Assembly: GCF_014192515.1 (NCBI RefSeq)
Contig: NZ_JACHYB010000001.1
Span: 682,001-746,000 of the forward strand
Length of the DNA stretch: 64,000 nt
Direction of reading: 5' to 3'
Source: Microbacter margulisiae
GTDB taxonomy: Bacteria; Bacteroidota; Bacteroidia; Bacteroidales; Paludibacteraceae
A model generated the notes under the pieces. It did no database searches. It worked only from the letters and a program-made list of their open reading frames with translations, and was not told the DNA's origin. Positions 34,567-42,926 of the stretch are shown in pieces; within the stretch, counting starts at the first letter, position 1; the number at the start of each line of letters is the position of its first letter. The position numbers and the translations under genes are program-made.

Positions 34567-35826
34567 ATGAAAACGAAATTAGGAATCTTATCTATTTTGA
34601 TGTTGTTACCAGTTTCCCTTTTCAGCCAAAGCTTTTACGATGATATCTACAATCCAAAAGCAGCAGCAAATGAGGCAAAAAAGCAAGTTCAGCAACCCAC
34701 ACAAACAACACAAAATAATCAGGAGTATCAGATCGAAACATCAAATGTGGGTAATCAACAAGCAGTTGTAGTTCGTAATGCAGCAGGCGATACGGTTTAT
34801 TATTCGGGAGATTATGCCAATCGTCCTGACACATTACCTAACGATACAACATTAGTAACAGGAAAATCCCTGCTTATTCAACCAACGACAAAGCCGAACC
34901 TTTGGCTTCAGTACAGTGATGGATCAACTTATCCTGTTGATAATGTTAATTGGAACATTAATGTTTGGGGAGGTTCACCGTATTATGCTGGTTGGTGGGG
35001 GCAACCTTTCTGGTACAATTCGTTCTATCCTTTCGGATATGCTTACAATCCATACTATTGGGGAAGTTGGTACGGTGATTATTGGGATACATGGGACATG
35101 TGGGATCCCGGCTTTGGTTTTGGTCTAGGATTCTCTTGGAATTACCCATATTATTATGGTGCATGGGGTGGTTATCCTTACTATTATGGAGGAAATTATC
35201 CTTGGGCATATCGTCATTCAATTCCTTACAACTATTCTGAGAACAGTCGTCGCGCAGCCCGTATGGGAACATTAAGCGGAGCTCAATTATATAGCACTGG
35301 CATTGGTTCACGGGCTATGTCCGGAGGTGGTGGAACAGCATTAACGGCAACTCCGGGGGCACGCGCAACCCTTTCGAACACAGGTTCTAGAGTAGTAGCG
35401 GCAACACGTCAGACTACAGCTGTCGCTGGTGTCAGACAAGTAAGCGGGACTGGAGCTATTAATCCTGTGAATGTACGTGGAACAGCTCAAAACAGAGTAT
35501 TCTGGACCAATGTGCTTCGTCAAAGTGGGTACAATGTGCCAACTACGCGCGCGGCTGTTCAATATCAAAATAGGAATTATATTCAACCTAACAATAGCGT
35601 TACAACCCGACGGGTAGTGATTATGAATAATCGGGTTCAAAATGTTGAAAGCAATAACTACAGATATCAACGTTCTACTCCGGTACAGGAACAACGAGTA
35701 TATCAGCAACAACAGGTAGAGCGTCCTGTATATAACGAAACTCGTTCATTTAATGAAGGTGGCGGAGGTGGACGTTCGTTTAGCGGCGGCGGAGGCGGTG
35801 GTGGCTTTCGTGGGGGTCGTCGTTAA
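34567..35826 (+). CDS. Secreted low-complexity Gly/Tyr/Trp-rich protein of unknown function
   Basis: A 419-residue protein with a signal peptide (MKTKLGILSILMLLPVSLFSQ). The composition has three zones. Residues 22-125 are Gln/Asn/Thr-rich. Residues 126-220 are dominated by Tyr, Trp, Gly, Pro and Phe (for example YYAGWWGQPFWYNSFYPFGY). Residues 225-419 are Ser/Thr/Gln/Arg-rich and end in runs of glycine with RGGRR. The middle zone resembles aromatic-glycine proteins of outer surfaces. The RGG-like end is probably not an RNA-binding domain because the protein is exported. I recognise no enzyme motif. A barrel-protein gene follows after 104 bases. Confidence 0.75.
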   Translation: MKTKLGILSILMLLPVSLFSQSFYDDIYNPKAAANEAKKQVQQPTQTTQNNQEYQIETSNVGNQQAVVVRNAAGDTVYYSGDYANRPDTLPNDTTLVTGKSLLIQPTTKPNLWLQYSDGSTYPVDNVNWNINVWGGSPYYAGWWGQPFWYNSFYPFGYAYNPYYWGSWYGDYWDTWDMWDPGFGFGLGFSWNYPYYYGAWGGYPYYYGGNYPWAYRHSIPYNYSENSRRAARMGTLSGAQLYSTGIGSRAMSGGGGTALTATPGARATLSNTGSRVVAATRQTTAVAGVRQVSGTGAINPVNVRGTAQNRVFWTNVLRQSGYNVPTTRAAVQYQNRNYIQPNNSVTTRRVVIMNNRVQNVESNNYRYQRSTPVQEQRVYQQQQVERPVYNETRSFNEGGGGGRSFSGGGGGGGFRGGRR

Positions 35827-35870
35827 CGAGGTTCTTCACTGTGTGTGATTATCTAAAACGAATGGCTTAA

Positions 35871-35894
35871 ATAGGCGAGCAGATGTTATGTTTG
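35871..35894 (+). promoter_or_regulatory. Inverted repeat overlapping a -7-like box upstream of the outer-membrane barrel gene
   Basis: ATAGGCGAGCA and TGCTCGCTAT form a 10-bp stem with one bulged G, without a T-run, so it is not a clear terminator. TATGTTTG at 35887-35894, matching TAnnTTTG, lies in its loop and right arm. The barrel gene begins about 35 bases further on. Confidence 0.35.
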
Positions 35895-35930
35895 CTCGCT
35901 ATCAATAACAACAACTAAATGTGCAACTTT

Positions 35931-37475
35931 ATGAAAACGACGTTAATTTCAATAGTGTCATTATTGTTATTTTCCACAACCGTTTTTTCACAAGATGGTT
36001 TTGATGCGTTGAAAGCATCTCAATATCCTTTAAAAGGGACAGCCCGATACATGAGTATGGGTGGCGCTTTTACCTCATTGGGAGGAGACCCTTCTTCCAT
36101 CACGCTGAATCCTGCGGGTTTAGGGGTTTACCGGAGTTCTGAATTATCTGCTACCTTAAATTTGCAGGACAATACTACCTCTTCGTTGTGGAATGGTCAG
36201 TCTGGCAGTGATAATAATTTTACCGCTCATTTCAACAATGTTTCAATGGTAACTGCTTTCAATGGCAACAATCCTAAATTCAGTTCCGCCTTTGGCGTTT
36301 CGTATGAACGAATCAAATCGTTCAATCGTTCTGGAATTATGAACGGTACAAATCAATACTCCTCAATAACCGATTATATGGCAGGTTACACCAATGGAAT
36401 TCCAGAAAGTGACCTTACAACGGCTAATAATAATGATCCTTATAACAATACTAATGTACCCTGGATTTCTGAATTAGCTTATCAAGGATACTTAATCAAT
36501 CCGAATACATCCGCCAGTACTGCTAATCAATGGAGTTCATTGCTTGGCAACAATGAACATGTTAAACCTCAATATGCTTTCAGTGAATCAGGTTATGTAG
36601 ATCAATACAATCTGAGTTATGGCGTTAATTTGAATAATTTCGTCTACTTGGGAGCTTCGGTTGGATTTCAGGAATTGAGTTACACCTTGAATAGTAACTA
36701 TGTAGAAGCTTTTGGTGGTGGTGGAAACATGAATTTACAAAATCAGATTTATACTTCTGGATCAGGTATTGATGTCAAAGTAGGAGCCATAGTACGTCCC
36801 ACAAACTTTTTACGGTTAGGTATTGCCTATCACTCGCCAATGTTTTATACTATGACAGATAATTACTACGCTGACCTGTATTACAACGCCCAATATACAG
36901 GCACGACTTACACACCTTCTGATGGTGGCTACAGTAAATATAAACTTCAGACTCCATCTGTGATAACTGTAGGAGCTTCAGGGATTATCGGACAAAAAGG
37001 TCTTATCAGTTTTGATTATGAATATGCCGATTATTCGACGATGAAACTACGTGATCAAAACAACGATGCTTTTGCTTTCAATACAGAGAATCAAGATATC
37101 AGCAATATGATGCAAGGCGTAAGTACTTATAAAATAGGAGGAGAATATCGTATTAACAAAAATCTGGCCGTACGTTTGGGATATAACTACATTACACCAG
37201 CAACTAAAAGCAATGCAGTGAGGAATTTGCCTTATAATACGGTGCGTACTGATCCTCAATACTTCCTTCAGGGTAATACTCAAAATTATGCAGCAGGATT
37301 GGGCTATGCATCTAACAATTGGAGTATTGATGTGGCCTATGTGCTTATGAACCAACATGAAAGTTTCTATCCCTATAATGACTCATGGATCTACAGTCCA
37401 GACAACATGGTACATCCGGCTTCGTTTACTACAAAAACAAATAACTTTGTAATGACCCTTGGAATTAGATTCTGA
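35931..37475 (+). CDS. Outer-membrane beta-barrel protein (OmpP1/FadL-like)
   Basis: A 514-residue outer-membrane protein with a signal peptide (MKTTLISIVSLLLFSTTVFSQ). The conserved opening ARYMSMGGAFTSLGGDPSSITLNPAGLGVYRSSELS (about 34-69) resembles the FadL/OmpP1/TodX hydrophobic-transport family and the related UPF0164 group. Alternating beta strands run through to the C-terminal MTLGIRF, ending in a phenylalanine as barrel proteins do. The ATG at 35931 begins a normal signal peptide; an in-frame ATG four codons upstream is less likely. The ligand is unknown. A strong terminator follows. Confidence 0.83.
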   Translation: MKTTLISIVSLLLFSTTVFSQDGFDALKASQYPLKGTARYMSMGGAFTSLGGDPSSITLNPAGLGVYRSSELSATLNLQDNTTSSLWNGQSGSDNNFTAHFNNVSMVTAFNGNNPKFSSAFGVSYERIKSFNRSGIMNGTNQYSSITDYMAGYTNGIPESDLTTANNNDPYNNTNVPWISELAYQGYLINPNTSASTANQWSSLLGNNEHVKPQYAFSESGYVDQYNLSYGVNLNNFVYLGASVGFQELSYTLNSNYVEAFGGGGNMNLQNQIYTSGSGIDVKVGAIVRPTNFLRLGIAYHSPMFYTMTDNYYADLYYNAQYTGTTYTPSDGGYSKYKLQTPSVITVGASGIIGQKGLISFDYEYADYSTMKLRDQNNDAFAFNTENQDISNMMQGVSTYKIGGEYRINKNLAVRLGYNYITPATKSNAVRNLPYNTVRTDPQYFLQGNTQNYAAGLGYASNNWSIDVAYVLMNQHESFYPYNDSWIYSPDNMVHPASFTTKTNNFVMTLGIRF

Positions 37476-37495
37476 TATTAAATGAATTTACAATG

Positions 37496-37528
37496 AAAGC
37501 CATCTCTTTCAAGATGGCTTTTTTGTTT
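37496..37528 (+). terminator. Intrinsic terminator after the outer-membrane barrel gene
   Basis: AAAGCCATCT pairs perfectly with AGATGGCTTT around a six-base loop, followed by a T-rich tract broken by one G. Confidence 0.9.
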
Positions 37529-37568
37529 TTTTGCACATAGGCAAGGTTCATCATTTCTGGGAAAACAT

Positions 37569-37576
37569 TATCTTTG
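37569..37576 (+). promoter_or_regulatory. Predicted metK promoter, -7 box
   Basis: TATCTTTG is an exact -7 match. The start site would be near 37583, giving a leader of about 195 bases to the preferred metK start. No clear -33 element is seen. Confidence 0.45.
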
Positions 37577-37582
37577 CAACAT

Positions 37583-37752
37583 CAAATGTGGATAGATTTG
37601 CTTGCTTGCAACCACTGGAAAAAATGCTAAAAACGTGTTGGTAATGCCATTCTTACAGCGTAAAGCCAACAATCTTCATTTTTCATCCTCAAGTAAATTT
37701 TTCATCCACTTTTTGATCTTTCTGTTTCCGAGAGAGAAATAGAAAGGAGAAG
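37583..37752 (+). promoter_or_regulatory. Structured metK leader, possible SAM-responsive element (unproven)
   Basis: GTGG (37588-37591) can pair with CCAC (37612-37615), enclosing a segment that ends GCAACC (37608-37613). A downstream TGCTAAA (37625-37631) gives a pattern recalling the GCAACC...GGTGCTAAA core of the S-box. A second stem pairs TGTTGG (37636-37641) with CCAACA (37666-37671). The full S-box consensus is not present, so this is an inference from position before metK, leader length and partial motif. Confidence 0.3.
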
Positions 37753-37779
37753 ATGTTTTTTATAATAAATATAATAACA

Positions 37780-39075
37780 ATGAAATCAACTAATTATTTA
37801 TTTACTTCTGAATCCGTTTCAGAAGGACACCCTGACAAGGTGGCCGATCAAATTTCGGATGCTATTTTAGATGCTTTCCTAGCATTCGATCCCAATTCAA
37901 AAGTAGCCTGCGAAACATTAGTCACTACAGGTCAGGTAGTAATTGCTGGCGAAGTAAAATCCAATGCATATATTGATGTTCAGGATGTTACACGGGGGGT
38001 AATCAACAAAATAGGCTATACTAAAAGCGAATATAAATTTGATGGAGATGCTTGCGGTATTCTGTCGGCTATTCACGAACAATCCGATGACATCAACCGT
38101 GGTGTGGAACGTGAAGATCCAATGGAACAGGGAGCTGGGGATCAGGGAATGATGTTTGGATATGCTACCAATGAAACAGATAATTTCATGCCTGTTTCTT
38201 TAGATTTTGCACACCAACTACTGATAGAGCTGGCAGAGATCAGGAAGGAGGGGAAGGAGATGACTTATTTACGTCCTGATGCAAAATCCCAAGTCACCGT
38301 TGAATATAACGAACAAGGAATGCCAGAACGTATTCACACGATTGTAGTCTCAACACAGCATGATGAATTTATTTTGAAAGATGATGCTAAAAGCCAAGCT
38401 GAAGTAGATGCAGAAATGGTCTCGCAAATTAAAAGAGATGTACACAATATATTGATTCCACGCGTTGTAAATAAAAACCCCATGATTGCGAAATTAATGG
38501 ATGATACATATATTCTGCATGTTAATCCTACTGGAAAATTCGTGATTGGAGGGCCACACGGAGATACTGGTCTAACCGGGCGAAAAATCATTGTTGACAC
38601 ATATGGCGGGAAAGGGGCACACGGAGGAGGAGCATTTTCAGGAAAAGATCCCTCGAAAGTTGACCGTTCCGGAGCTTATGCCGCACGGCATATTGCTAAA
38701 AATGCTGTAGCAGCAGGAGTTGCTGACGAGATGCTGGTTCAAGTTTCATATGCTATTGGGGTGGCTAAACCCATAAATTTGTATGTAAACACCTATGGAA
38801 AATCGAAAGTTCCCTTTTCTGATGAAGAAATAGCCGAAAAACTGGGGAAACTTTTTGACCTTCGTCCAAAAGCTATTGAAGAACGATTAAAATTACGTAA
38901 TCCTATTTATTCAGAATCAGCATCTTATGGACATATGGGGAGGATGCCGCAAACTATCAAAAAGAACTTTACATCACGTTATTCAGCTCCTATGGAAATT
39001 GAAGTAGAATTGTTCACTTGGGAAAAACTCGATTACATAGATCCCATTCGTAATGCTTTTGCAATTAACAGCTAA
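37780..39075 (+). CDS. metK: S-adenosylmethionine synthetase
   Basis: Makes SAM from methionine and ATP. With the start at 37780 it is 431 residues, beginning [20 protein letters not shown] like other Bacteroidetes MetK proteins. The ATP/methionine loop [13 protein letters not shown] (16-28), the [15 protein letters not shown] motif (about 119-133) and the glycine-rich [13 protein letters not shown] loop (about 257-269) are intact. It is longer than E. coli MetK (384) owing to an insertion with [22 protein letters not shown], which I take to be normal in this phylum. An upstream ATG at 37753 has a nearby AGGAG but would add an unusual hydrophobic nonapeptide. Confidence 0.95.
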   Translation: MKSTNYLFTSESVSEGHPDKVADQISDAILDAFLAFDPNSKVACETLVTTGQVVIAGEVKSNAYIDVQDVTRGVINKIGYTKSEYKFDGDACGILSAIHEQSDDINRGVEREDPMEQGAGDQGMMFGYATNETDNFMPVSLDFAHQLLIELAEIRKEGKEMTYLRPDAKSQVTVEYNEQGMPERIHTIVVSTQHDEFILKDDAKSQAEVDAEMVSQIKRDVHNILIPRVVNKNPMIAKLMDDTYILHVNPTGKFVIGGPHGDTGLTGRKIIVDTYGGKGAHGGGAFSGKDPSKVDRSGAYAARHIAKNAVAAGVADEMLVQVSYAIGVAKPINLYVNTYGKSKVPFSDEEIAEKLGKLFDLRPKAIEERLKLRNPIYSESASYGHMGRMPQTIKKNFTSRYSAPMEIEVELFTWEKLDYIDPIRNAFAINS

Positions 39076-39109
39076 GCATACAATTTTTTCTCAGATATTT
39101 GAAAAAAGT

Positions 39110-39141
39110 TTTGGATTATCGTTGAGAATTCATTACTTTTG
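39110..39141 (+). promoter_or_regulatory. Predicted greA promoter
   Basis: TTTG (39110-39113), a 20-base spacer and TACTTTTG (39134-39141) form an exact Bacteroidetes promoter. The start site lies near 39148, 88 bases before greA and 27 bases before a terminator-like hairpin. Confidence 0.62.
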
Positions 39142-39174
39142 TAACCCTAGAACTGAATACGTATAACAACACAT

Positions 39175-39213
39175 AAAAAGAGTTCCGGCTTAGGTCGGAA
39201 TTCTTTTTGTTTT
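39175..39213 (+). terminator. Terminator-like hairpin in the greA leader (possible attenuator)
   Basis: AAAAAGAGTTCCG pairs with CGGAATTCTTTTT (13 bp with one G-U), a short loop, then TTTTTGTTTT. It lies between the predicted greA promoter and the greA ATG at 39236, so full readthrough is needed for expression. It could instead end the metK transcript; both roles may apply. Confidence 0.75.
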
Positions 39214-39235
39214 ACATTTAAATAAACAAAATATC

Positions 39236-39706
39236 ATGGCTACATCGTATATGACCCAAGAGGGCTATAAGAAATTATTGGAAGAACTGAATCAGTTGGA
39301 AAATGTCCAAAGACCTGCCATTTCTAGACAAATAGCAGAAGCTCGGGATAAAGGAGATCTTTCTGAAAATGCAGAATACGATGCCGCAAAAGAAGCGCAG
39401 GGGTTATTGGAAATGAAGATTGCCAAACTAAAAGAATTGGTGGCAAGTGCGCGTTTTCTTGATGAAAAATCATTAAACACTGATGCAGTGCAGATTTTGA
39501 ACAAAGTCAAAATCAAAAACAAAAGTAATGGACAGGAGATGACCTATATGCTGGTATCTGAATCAGAAGCAAATCTGAAACAAGGAAAATTATCCATAAC
39601 AACACCCATTGCCCAAGGGCTATTAGGCAAAAAAGTAGGAGACTCTGTTGAAGTGAGAGTCCCTTCTGGAATTATTCAGTTTGAAATTATCGACATTACT
39701 CTTTAA
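39236..39706 (+). CDS. greA: Transcription elongation factor GreA
   Basis: Stimulates RNA polymerase to cleave backtracked transcripts. The 156 residues are typical. The N-terminal coiled coil (about 8-75) contains the tip DKGDLSENAEYDAAKEAQG with the acidic residues that enter the polymerase channel. The C-terminal FKBP-like domain ends with ITTPIAQGLLGKKVGDSVEVRVPSG (about 119-143). GreB is the alternative, but the tip sequence and PIAQGLLGK favour GreA. It is preceded by its own promoter and a terminator hairpin, and followed 11 bases later by the HIT gene. Confidence 0.95.
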   Translation: MATSYMTQEGYKKLLEELNQLENVQRPAISRQIAEARDKGDLSENAEYDAAKEAQGLLEMKIAKLKELVASARFLDEKSLNTDAVQILNKVKIKNKSNGQEMTYMLVSESEANLKQGKLSITTPIAQGLLGKKVGDSVEVRVPSGIIQFEIIDITL

Positions 39707-39717
39707 AGACTTCGATT

Positions 39718-40116
39718 ATGGCATCTATTTTTTCGCGTATCATTGCCGGCGAAATTCCCTGTTATAAAGTAGCCGAAAACGAGCAATTTTTTGCTTTTCT
39801 AGATATAAATCCCCTAGCCAAAGGACATACTTTGGTTGTTCCAAAGCTCGAACGGGACTATATTTTTGACCTTGACGACAAAATGCTGCAGGACTATATT
39901 CTCTTTGCTAAAAAAGTTGCAGCTGCTATTATGCAGGTTATACCTTGCCAGCGTGTAGGATTAGCTGTGATAGGCTTGGATGTCCCTCATGCCCACATTC
40001 ATCTGGTGCCTTTGAATACAGCAAATGACATCAATTTTGCCAAGCCAAAATTATCGTTTACATCTGAGGAAATGCAGTTAATTTCTGATGCTATTCATGA
40101 CAAGGTAATCCTTTGA
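39718..40116 (+). CDS. HIT family nucleotide-binding protein
   Basis: A 132-residue histidine-triad protein of the HINT-like branch, which hydrolyses AMP-conjugated small molecules. It opens with ASIFSRIIAGEIPCYKVAENEQFFAFLDINPLAKGHTLVVPK, the usual HIT start. The catalytic triad is His91, His93 and His95 in VPHAHIHLVPL. The C-terminus is slightly longer than in 115-residue members. It probably shares a transcript with greA and converges on fmt with only three bases between the stop codons. Confidence 0.92.
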   Translation: MASIFSRIIAGEIPCYKVAENEQFFAFLDINPLAKGHTLVVPKLERDYIFDLDDKMLQDYILFAKKVAAAIMQVIPCQRVGLAVIGLDVPHAHIHLVPLNTANDINFAKPKLSFTSEEMQLISDAIHDKVIL

Positions 40117-40119
40117 CTA

Positions 40120-41082
40120 TTAAATCATTTTTGCATTGTCACTTACTTGGTATCCACGGAGAAAATCTTCGGTTATCATTCTTTTTTTTCCTGCTAGCTG
40201 AAGCTGTTTGATGACAATAAATCCATTATTTACAGCAACTTTCATGATTTTTTTATGATCTGTGATGATAGATCCAAACGGCAATTGATGTTGTGTAATT
40301 TCCTTTTCAGTTTCAAAAATTTTTAGAGAAGAGATTTTTGTATCGGATAAAATCAATTCTGACCATGCAGCAGGGTAGGGAGACAATCCTCGAATAAAGT
40401 TGAAAAGCTGATCAACCGATTTGCTCCAGTTTATTTTACATGTTTCGGTGAATAGTTTTGGGGCAGATTTCACCACTGCATTTTCAATTTGTTTTAGAGT
40501 CTGAATGGGCTGTTCTGAAAGTACAAGGTTCACTGTTTCAAGTACTAACGTTGAACCTTCCGCCATTAAGCGATCATGTAGGTCACCGGCAGAATCATGA
40601 TCATATATAGGAATCCTTTTTTGTAATATAATTTCACCAGTATCAATCTCATGGGAAAGAAAGAATGTTGTGACGCCTGTTTCTGTTTCTCCATTGATAA
40701 TAGCCCAATTAATCGGTGCTGCACCTCGATAGTCCGGTAGGAGAGAAGCATGTAAATTGAAAGTTCCCAAAAGGGGAAGACTCCATACAGCTTCAGGCAA
40801 CATTCTGAAAGCTACTACAATTTGTAAATCCGGCTTAAATCTAGACAGTGTTTGCAAAAAATCATGGTTCTTTAATTTTTCAGGCTGAAGAATAGGGAGA
40901 TTTTGTTGTAAAGCATATTGCTTGACTGCTGATATTTGAACTTTCTGACCTCTTCCTGCTGGTTTATCTGGTGCTGTGATTACAGCAACAACGTTATATT
41001 GGTTCTCAACAAGTAAACGTAAGCTTGCAACTGCAAAATCTGGCGTTCCCATGAATACAATTTTCAAATCCTTTTTCTCCAT
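40120..41082 (-). CDS. fmt: Methionyl-tRNA formyltransferase
   Basis: Formylates initiator Met-tRNA using 10-formyltetrahydrofolate. The 320-residue length is standard. The start IVFMGTPDFAVASL (8-21) opens the Rossmann-like domain. The conserved folate and catalytic loop HASLLPDYRGAAPINWAI lies at 111-128, with the active Asn in the preceding FNL. The C-terminal domain from about residue 210 binds tRNA. It lies three bases after nadK on the same strand, suggesting coupling. Confidence 0.95.
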   Translation of the reverse strand: MEKKDLKIVFMGTPDFAVASLRLLVENQYNVVAVITAPDKPAGRGQKVQISAVKQYALQQNLPILQPEKLKNHDFLQTLSRFKPDLQIVVAFRMLPEAVWSLPLLGTFNLHASLLPDYRGAAPINWAIINGETETGVTTFFLSHEIDTGEIILQKRIPIYDHDSAGDLHDRLMAEGSTLVLETVNLVLSEQPIQTLKQIENAVVKSAPKLFTETCKINWSKSVDQLFNFIRGLSPYPAAWSELILSDTKISSLKIFETEKEITQHQLPFGSIITDHKKIMKVAVNNGFIVIKQLQLAGKKRMITEDFLRGYQVSDNAKMI

Positions 41083-41085
41083 CTC

Positions 41086-41976
41086 TTATGCATTAAAAGA
41101 TTTTTCTGTTCGTTTATCAACTCCCCACATTAATTTGTTTTTTAAAGTATTAAAAAATGTGTGGTGGGCTTGCTTTACAACCCGGATCGAATAACCTGCT
41201 TTGCGGATATGTAAGATTTCAGGTTGATCAAACACCGATGATCGCCCGTCTAATGCGACCAAAAAACTATTAGTTCTGCTTTTGACCTGCACTTCAAGTT
41301 CCCAGTTATCTGGAATGATTAAAGGACGAATGTTTAAAGAATGCGAAGCAACTGGTGCCAGTATGAAATTGTTTGCCTGTGGTACGACAATGGGGCCTCC
41401 GACGCTCATTGAGTAGGCAGTTGATCCAGTAGGAGTTGCAATGATTAGGCCATCAGCGCGGTAGGTATTCAATTCTTCACCGTTGACTTTAACCTGAATG
41501 GCGATCATGGAAGAACTATCCTGTTTTAATAATGCAATCTCGTTTAATGCAAAAGATGATGGATTCCAATCTTGATGAGTTGTTTGCAATTCCAACACTG
41601 TTCTTTCTTCAATAAAATATTCATTATTAATAATCTGATCTAAAACTATTTCCAGTTCATTATCCGCAACATCTGCTAAAAAGCCTAACCGTCCCGTATT
41701 AATTCCCAAAATAGGGATCTTGGATGATCCAATATGCATGGCCGTATTAAGAAAAGTCCCATCTCCACCAATACTTAATGCAAAATCAGCTAGTTCGGGA
41801 ACTTTTTCAAAAGATTGATAAACCAATGGGAATGCATGATTTTGAAGGTTTAGAAAGTCATAAAATCCCTTTTCTATCCAAATATCGACATGCTTATCCT
41901 GTAAAAAAGTTGCCAGACGAAGAGCTGATAAAGCAGCTTCAGGACGAAAAGTGTTACCAAAAATAAGTATTTTCAT
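41086..41976 (-). CDS. nadK: NAD kinase
   Basis: Phosphorylates NAD to NADP. It is 296 residues. The GGDGTFLNT motif at 70-78 holds the catalytic Asp, LGINTGRLGFLADV follows at about 94-107, and the GSTAYSMSVGGPIV segment (about 181-194) is the second signature. The late HSLNIRPLIIPD segment is also conserved. It lies directly upstream of fmt on the same strand with three bases between, so a two-gene operon is likely. Confidence 0.95.
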   Translation of the reverse strand: MKILIFGNTFRPEAALSALRLATFLQDKHVDIWIEKGFYDFLNLQNHAFPLVYQSFEKVPELADFALSIGGDGTFLNTAMHIGSSKIPILGINTGRLGFLADVADNELEIVLDQIINNEYFIEERTVLELQTTHQDWNPSSFALNEIALLKQDSSSMIAIQVKVNGEELNTYRADGLIIATPTGSTAYSMSVGGPIVVPQANNFILAPVASHSLNIRPLIIPDNWELEVQVKSRTNSFLVALDGRSSVFDQPEILHIRKAGYSIRVVKQAHHTFFNTLKNKLMWGVDKRTEKSFNA

Positions 41977-42049
41977 TTCACAATTAATAATCAGTAAGAC
42001 AAAACAATAAGCATCTCTGTTTTCTTATGCTTTTTAAGGGCATATATCC

Positions 42050-42079
42050 TTGGATAGTGGGGCTTTTTGATTAACTTTG
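42050..42079 (+). promoter_or_regulatory. Predicted pdxJ promoter
   Basis: TTG at 42050-42052, a 19-base spacer and TAACTTTG at 42072-42079 form a full Bacteroidetes promoter. The start site near 42086 leaves about 63 bases to the pdxJ ATG at 42149, which supports that start. Confidence 0.58.
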
Positions 42080-42148
42080 TTGCTTAGTTGAATGCTTTTG
42101 CAAAGATGCGAAATGCAACTCAAACCCACAAATAAAGAAAATAATTTA

Positions 42149-42862
42149 ATGATAAAATTAAGCGTTAATATCAACAAGGTAGCAACTTTACGTAATGCAC
42201 GCGGAGGTAATGTCCCCAATGTATTAAAAGTGGCTCAGGATTGTCAGTTATTTGGAGCTGATGGTATTACAGTACATCCGCGTCCAGACGAACGACATAT
42301 TCGTTATGATGATGTATATGCACTTCGTCCACTAATAACAACTGAGTTCAACATAGAGGGATACCCTTCTCCAAAATTCATCGATTTAGTGTGTAAGATC
42401 AAACCGGATCAGGTAACATTGGTGCCAGATCCACCCGAAGCTATCACTTCGAATGCTGGCTGGGATACGATTCGTTATGCTGGTTTTTTGAAAGAAATAG
42501 TAGGGGAATTTCAAGCGCACAATATTCGAGTTTCTATTTTTGTAGATACTAACTTGGAAAATATTCGAAATGCTGCTTTTACTGAGACAGATCGGGTAGA
42601 GCTTTATACCGAACCATACGCCAATATGTATCCATCATCACCAGAAAAAGCTCTTGCTCCTTTTCTGGAAGCTGCTCAAATTGCTCGTTCTGTTGGTTTA
42701 GGTGTCAATGCAGGCCATGATCTAAATTTGGAAAATCTCAATTTTATGGCAAAAAATATTCCCTGGCTTGCTGAAGTTTCTATTGGCCATGCGTTGATCA
42801 GCGATGCGTTATATTTGGGATTAGAGACAGCAATACAAAAATATAAGTCACTGATTGTTTGA
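42149..42862 (+). CDS. pdxJ: Pyridoxine 5'-phosphate synthase
   Basis: Condenses 3-amino-2-oxopropyl phosphate with deoxyxylulose 5-phosphate to form pyridoxine phosphate. The 237-residue length with the ATG at 42149 is the family norm, beginning [20 protein letters not shown]. The catalytic region [16 protein letters not shown] (about 36-51), the [13 protein letters not shown] loop (about 92-104) and [15 protein letters not shown] near 190-205 are in order. An in-frame ATG 19 codons upstream lies almost at the predicted transcript start and is unlikely. The exbB-exbD-tonB genes follow on the same strand, 64 bases later. Confidence 0.95.
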   Translation: MIKLSVNINKVATLRNARGGNVPNVLKVAQDCQLFGADGITVHPRPDERHIRYDDVYALRPLITTEFNIEGYPSPKFIDLVCKIKPDQVTLVPDPPEAITSNAGWDTIRYAGFLKEIVGEFQAHNIRVSIFVDTNLENIRNAAFTETDRVELYTEPYANMYPSSPEKALAPFLEAAQIARSVGLGVNAGHDLNLENLNFMAKNIPWLAEVSIGHALISDALYLGLETAIQKYKSLIV

Positions 42863-42926
42863 TTATTATGGCGTTATTTTAAATAAAGTATTAATATAGC
42901 TTCTGCTGAAAATAAATTATTAAAAT

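Larger units (their letters stand above)
37476..37779. other. metK upstream region: terminator, promoter and long leader
   Basis: After the barrel gene terminator (37496-37528) comes a -7 box (37569-37576). The remaining 200 bases up to metK contain paired segments described in the findings. An AGGAG at 37745-37749 sits next to an in-frame ATG at 37753. Nothing else is recognised. Confidence 0.5.

Noticed and set aside
35760..35826. RGG-type RNA-binding tail
   Set aside because: The protein has a signal peptide and would be outside the cytoplasm, so the glycine/arginine end is more likely low-complexity surface sequence.
37753..37780. metK start at ATG 37753, with a nearby AGGAG
   Set aside because: It would add a hydrophobic nonapeptide not seen in MetK proteins, and Shine-Dalgarno sites are weak predictors in this phylum; kept as a minor alternative.
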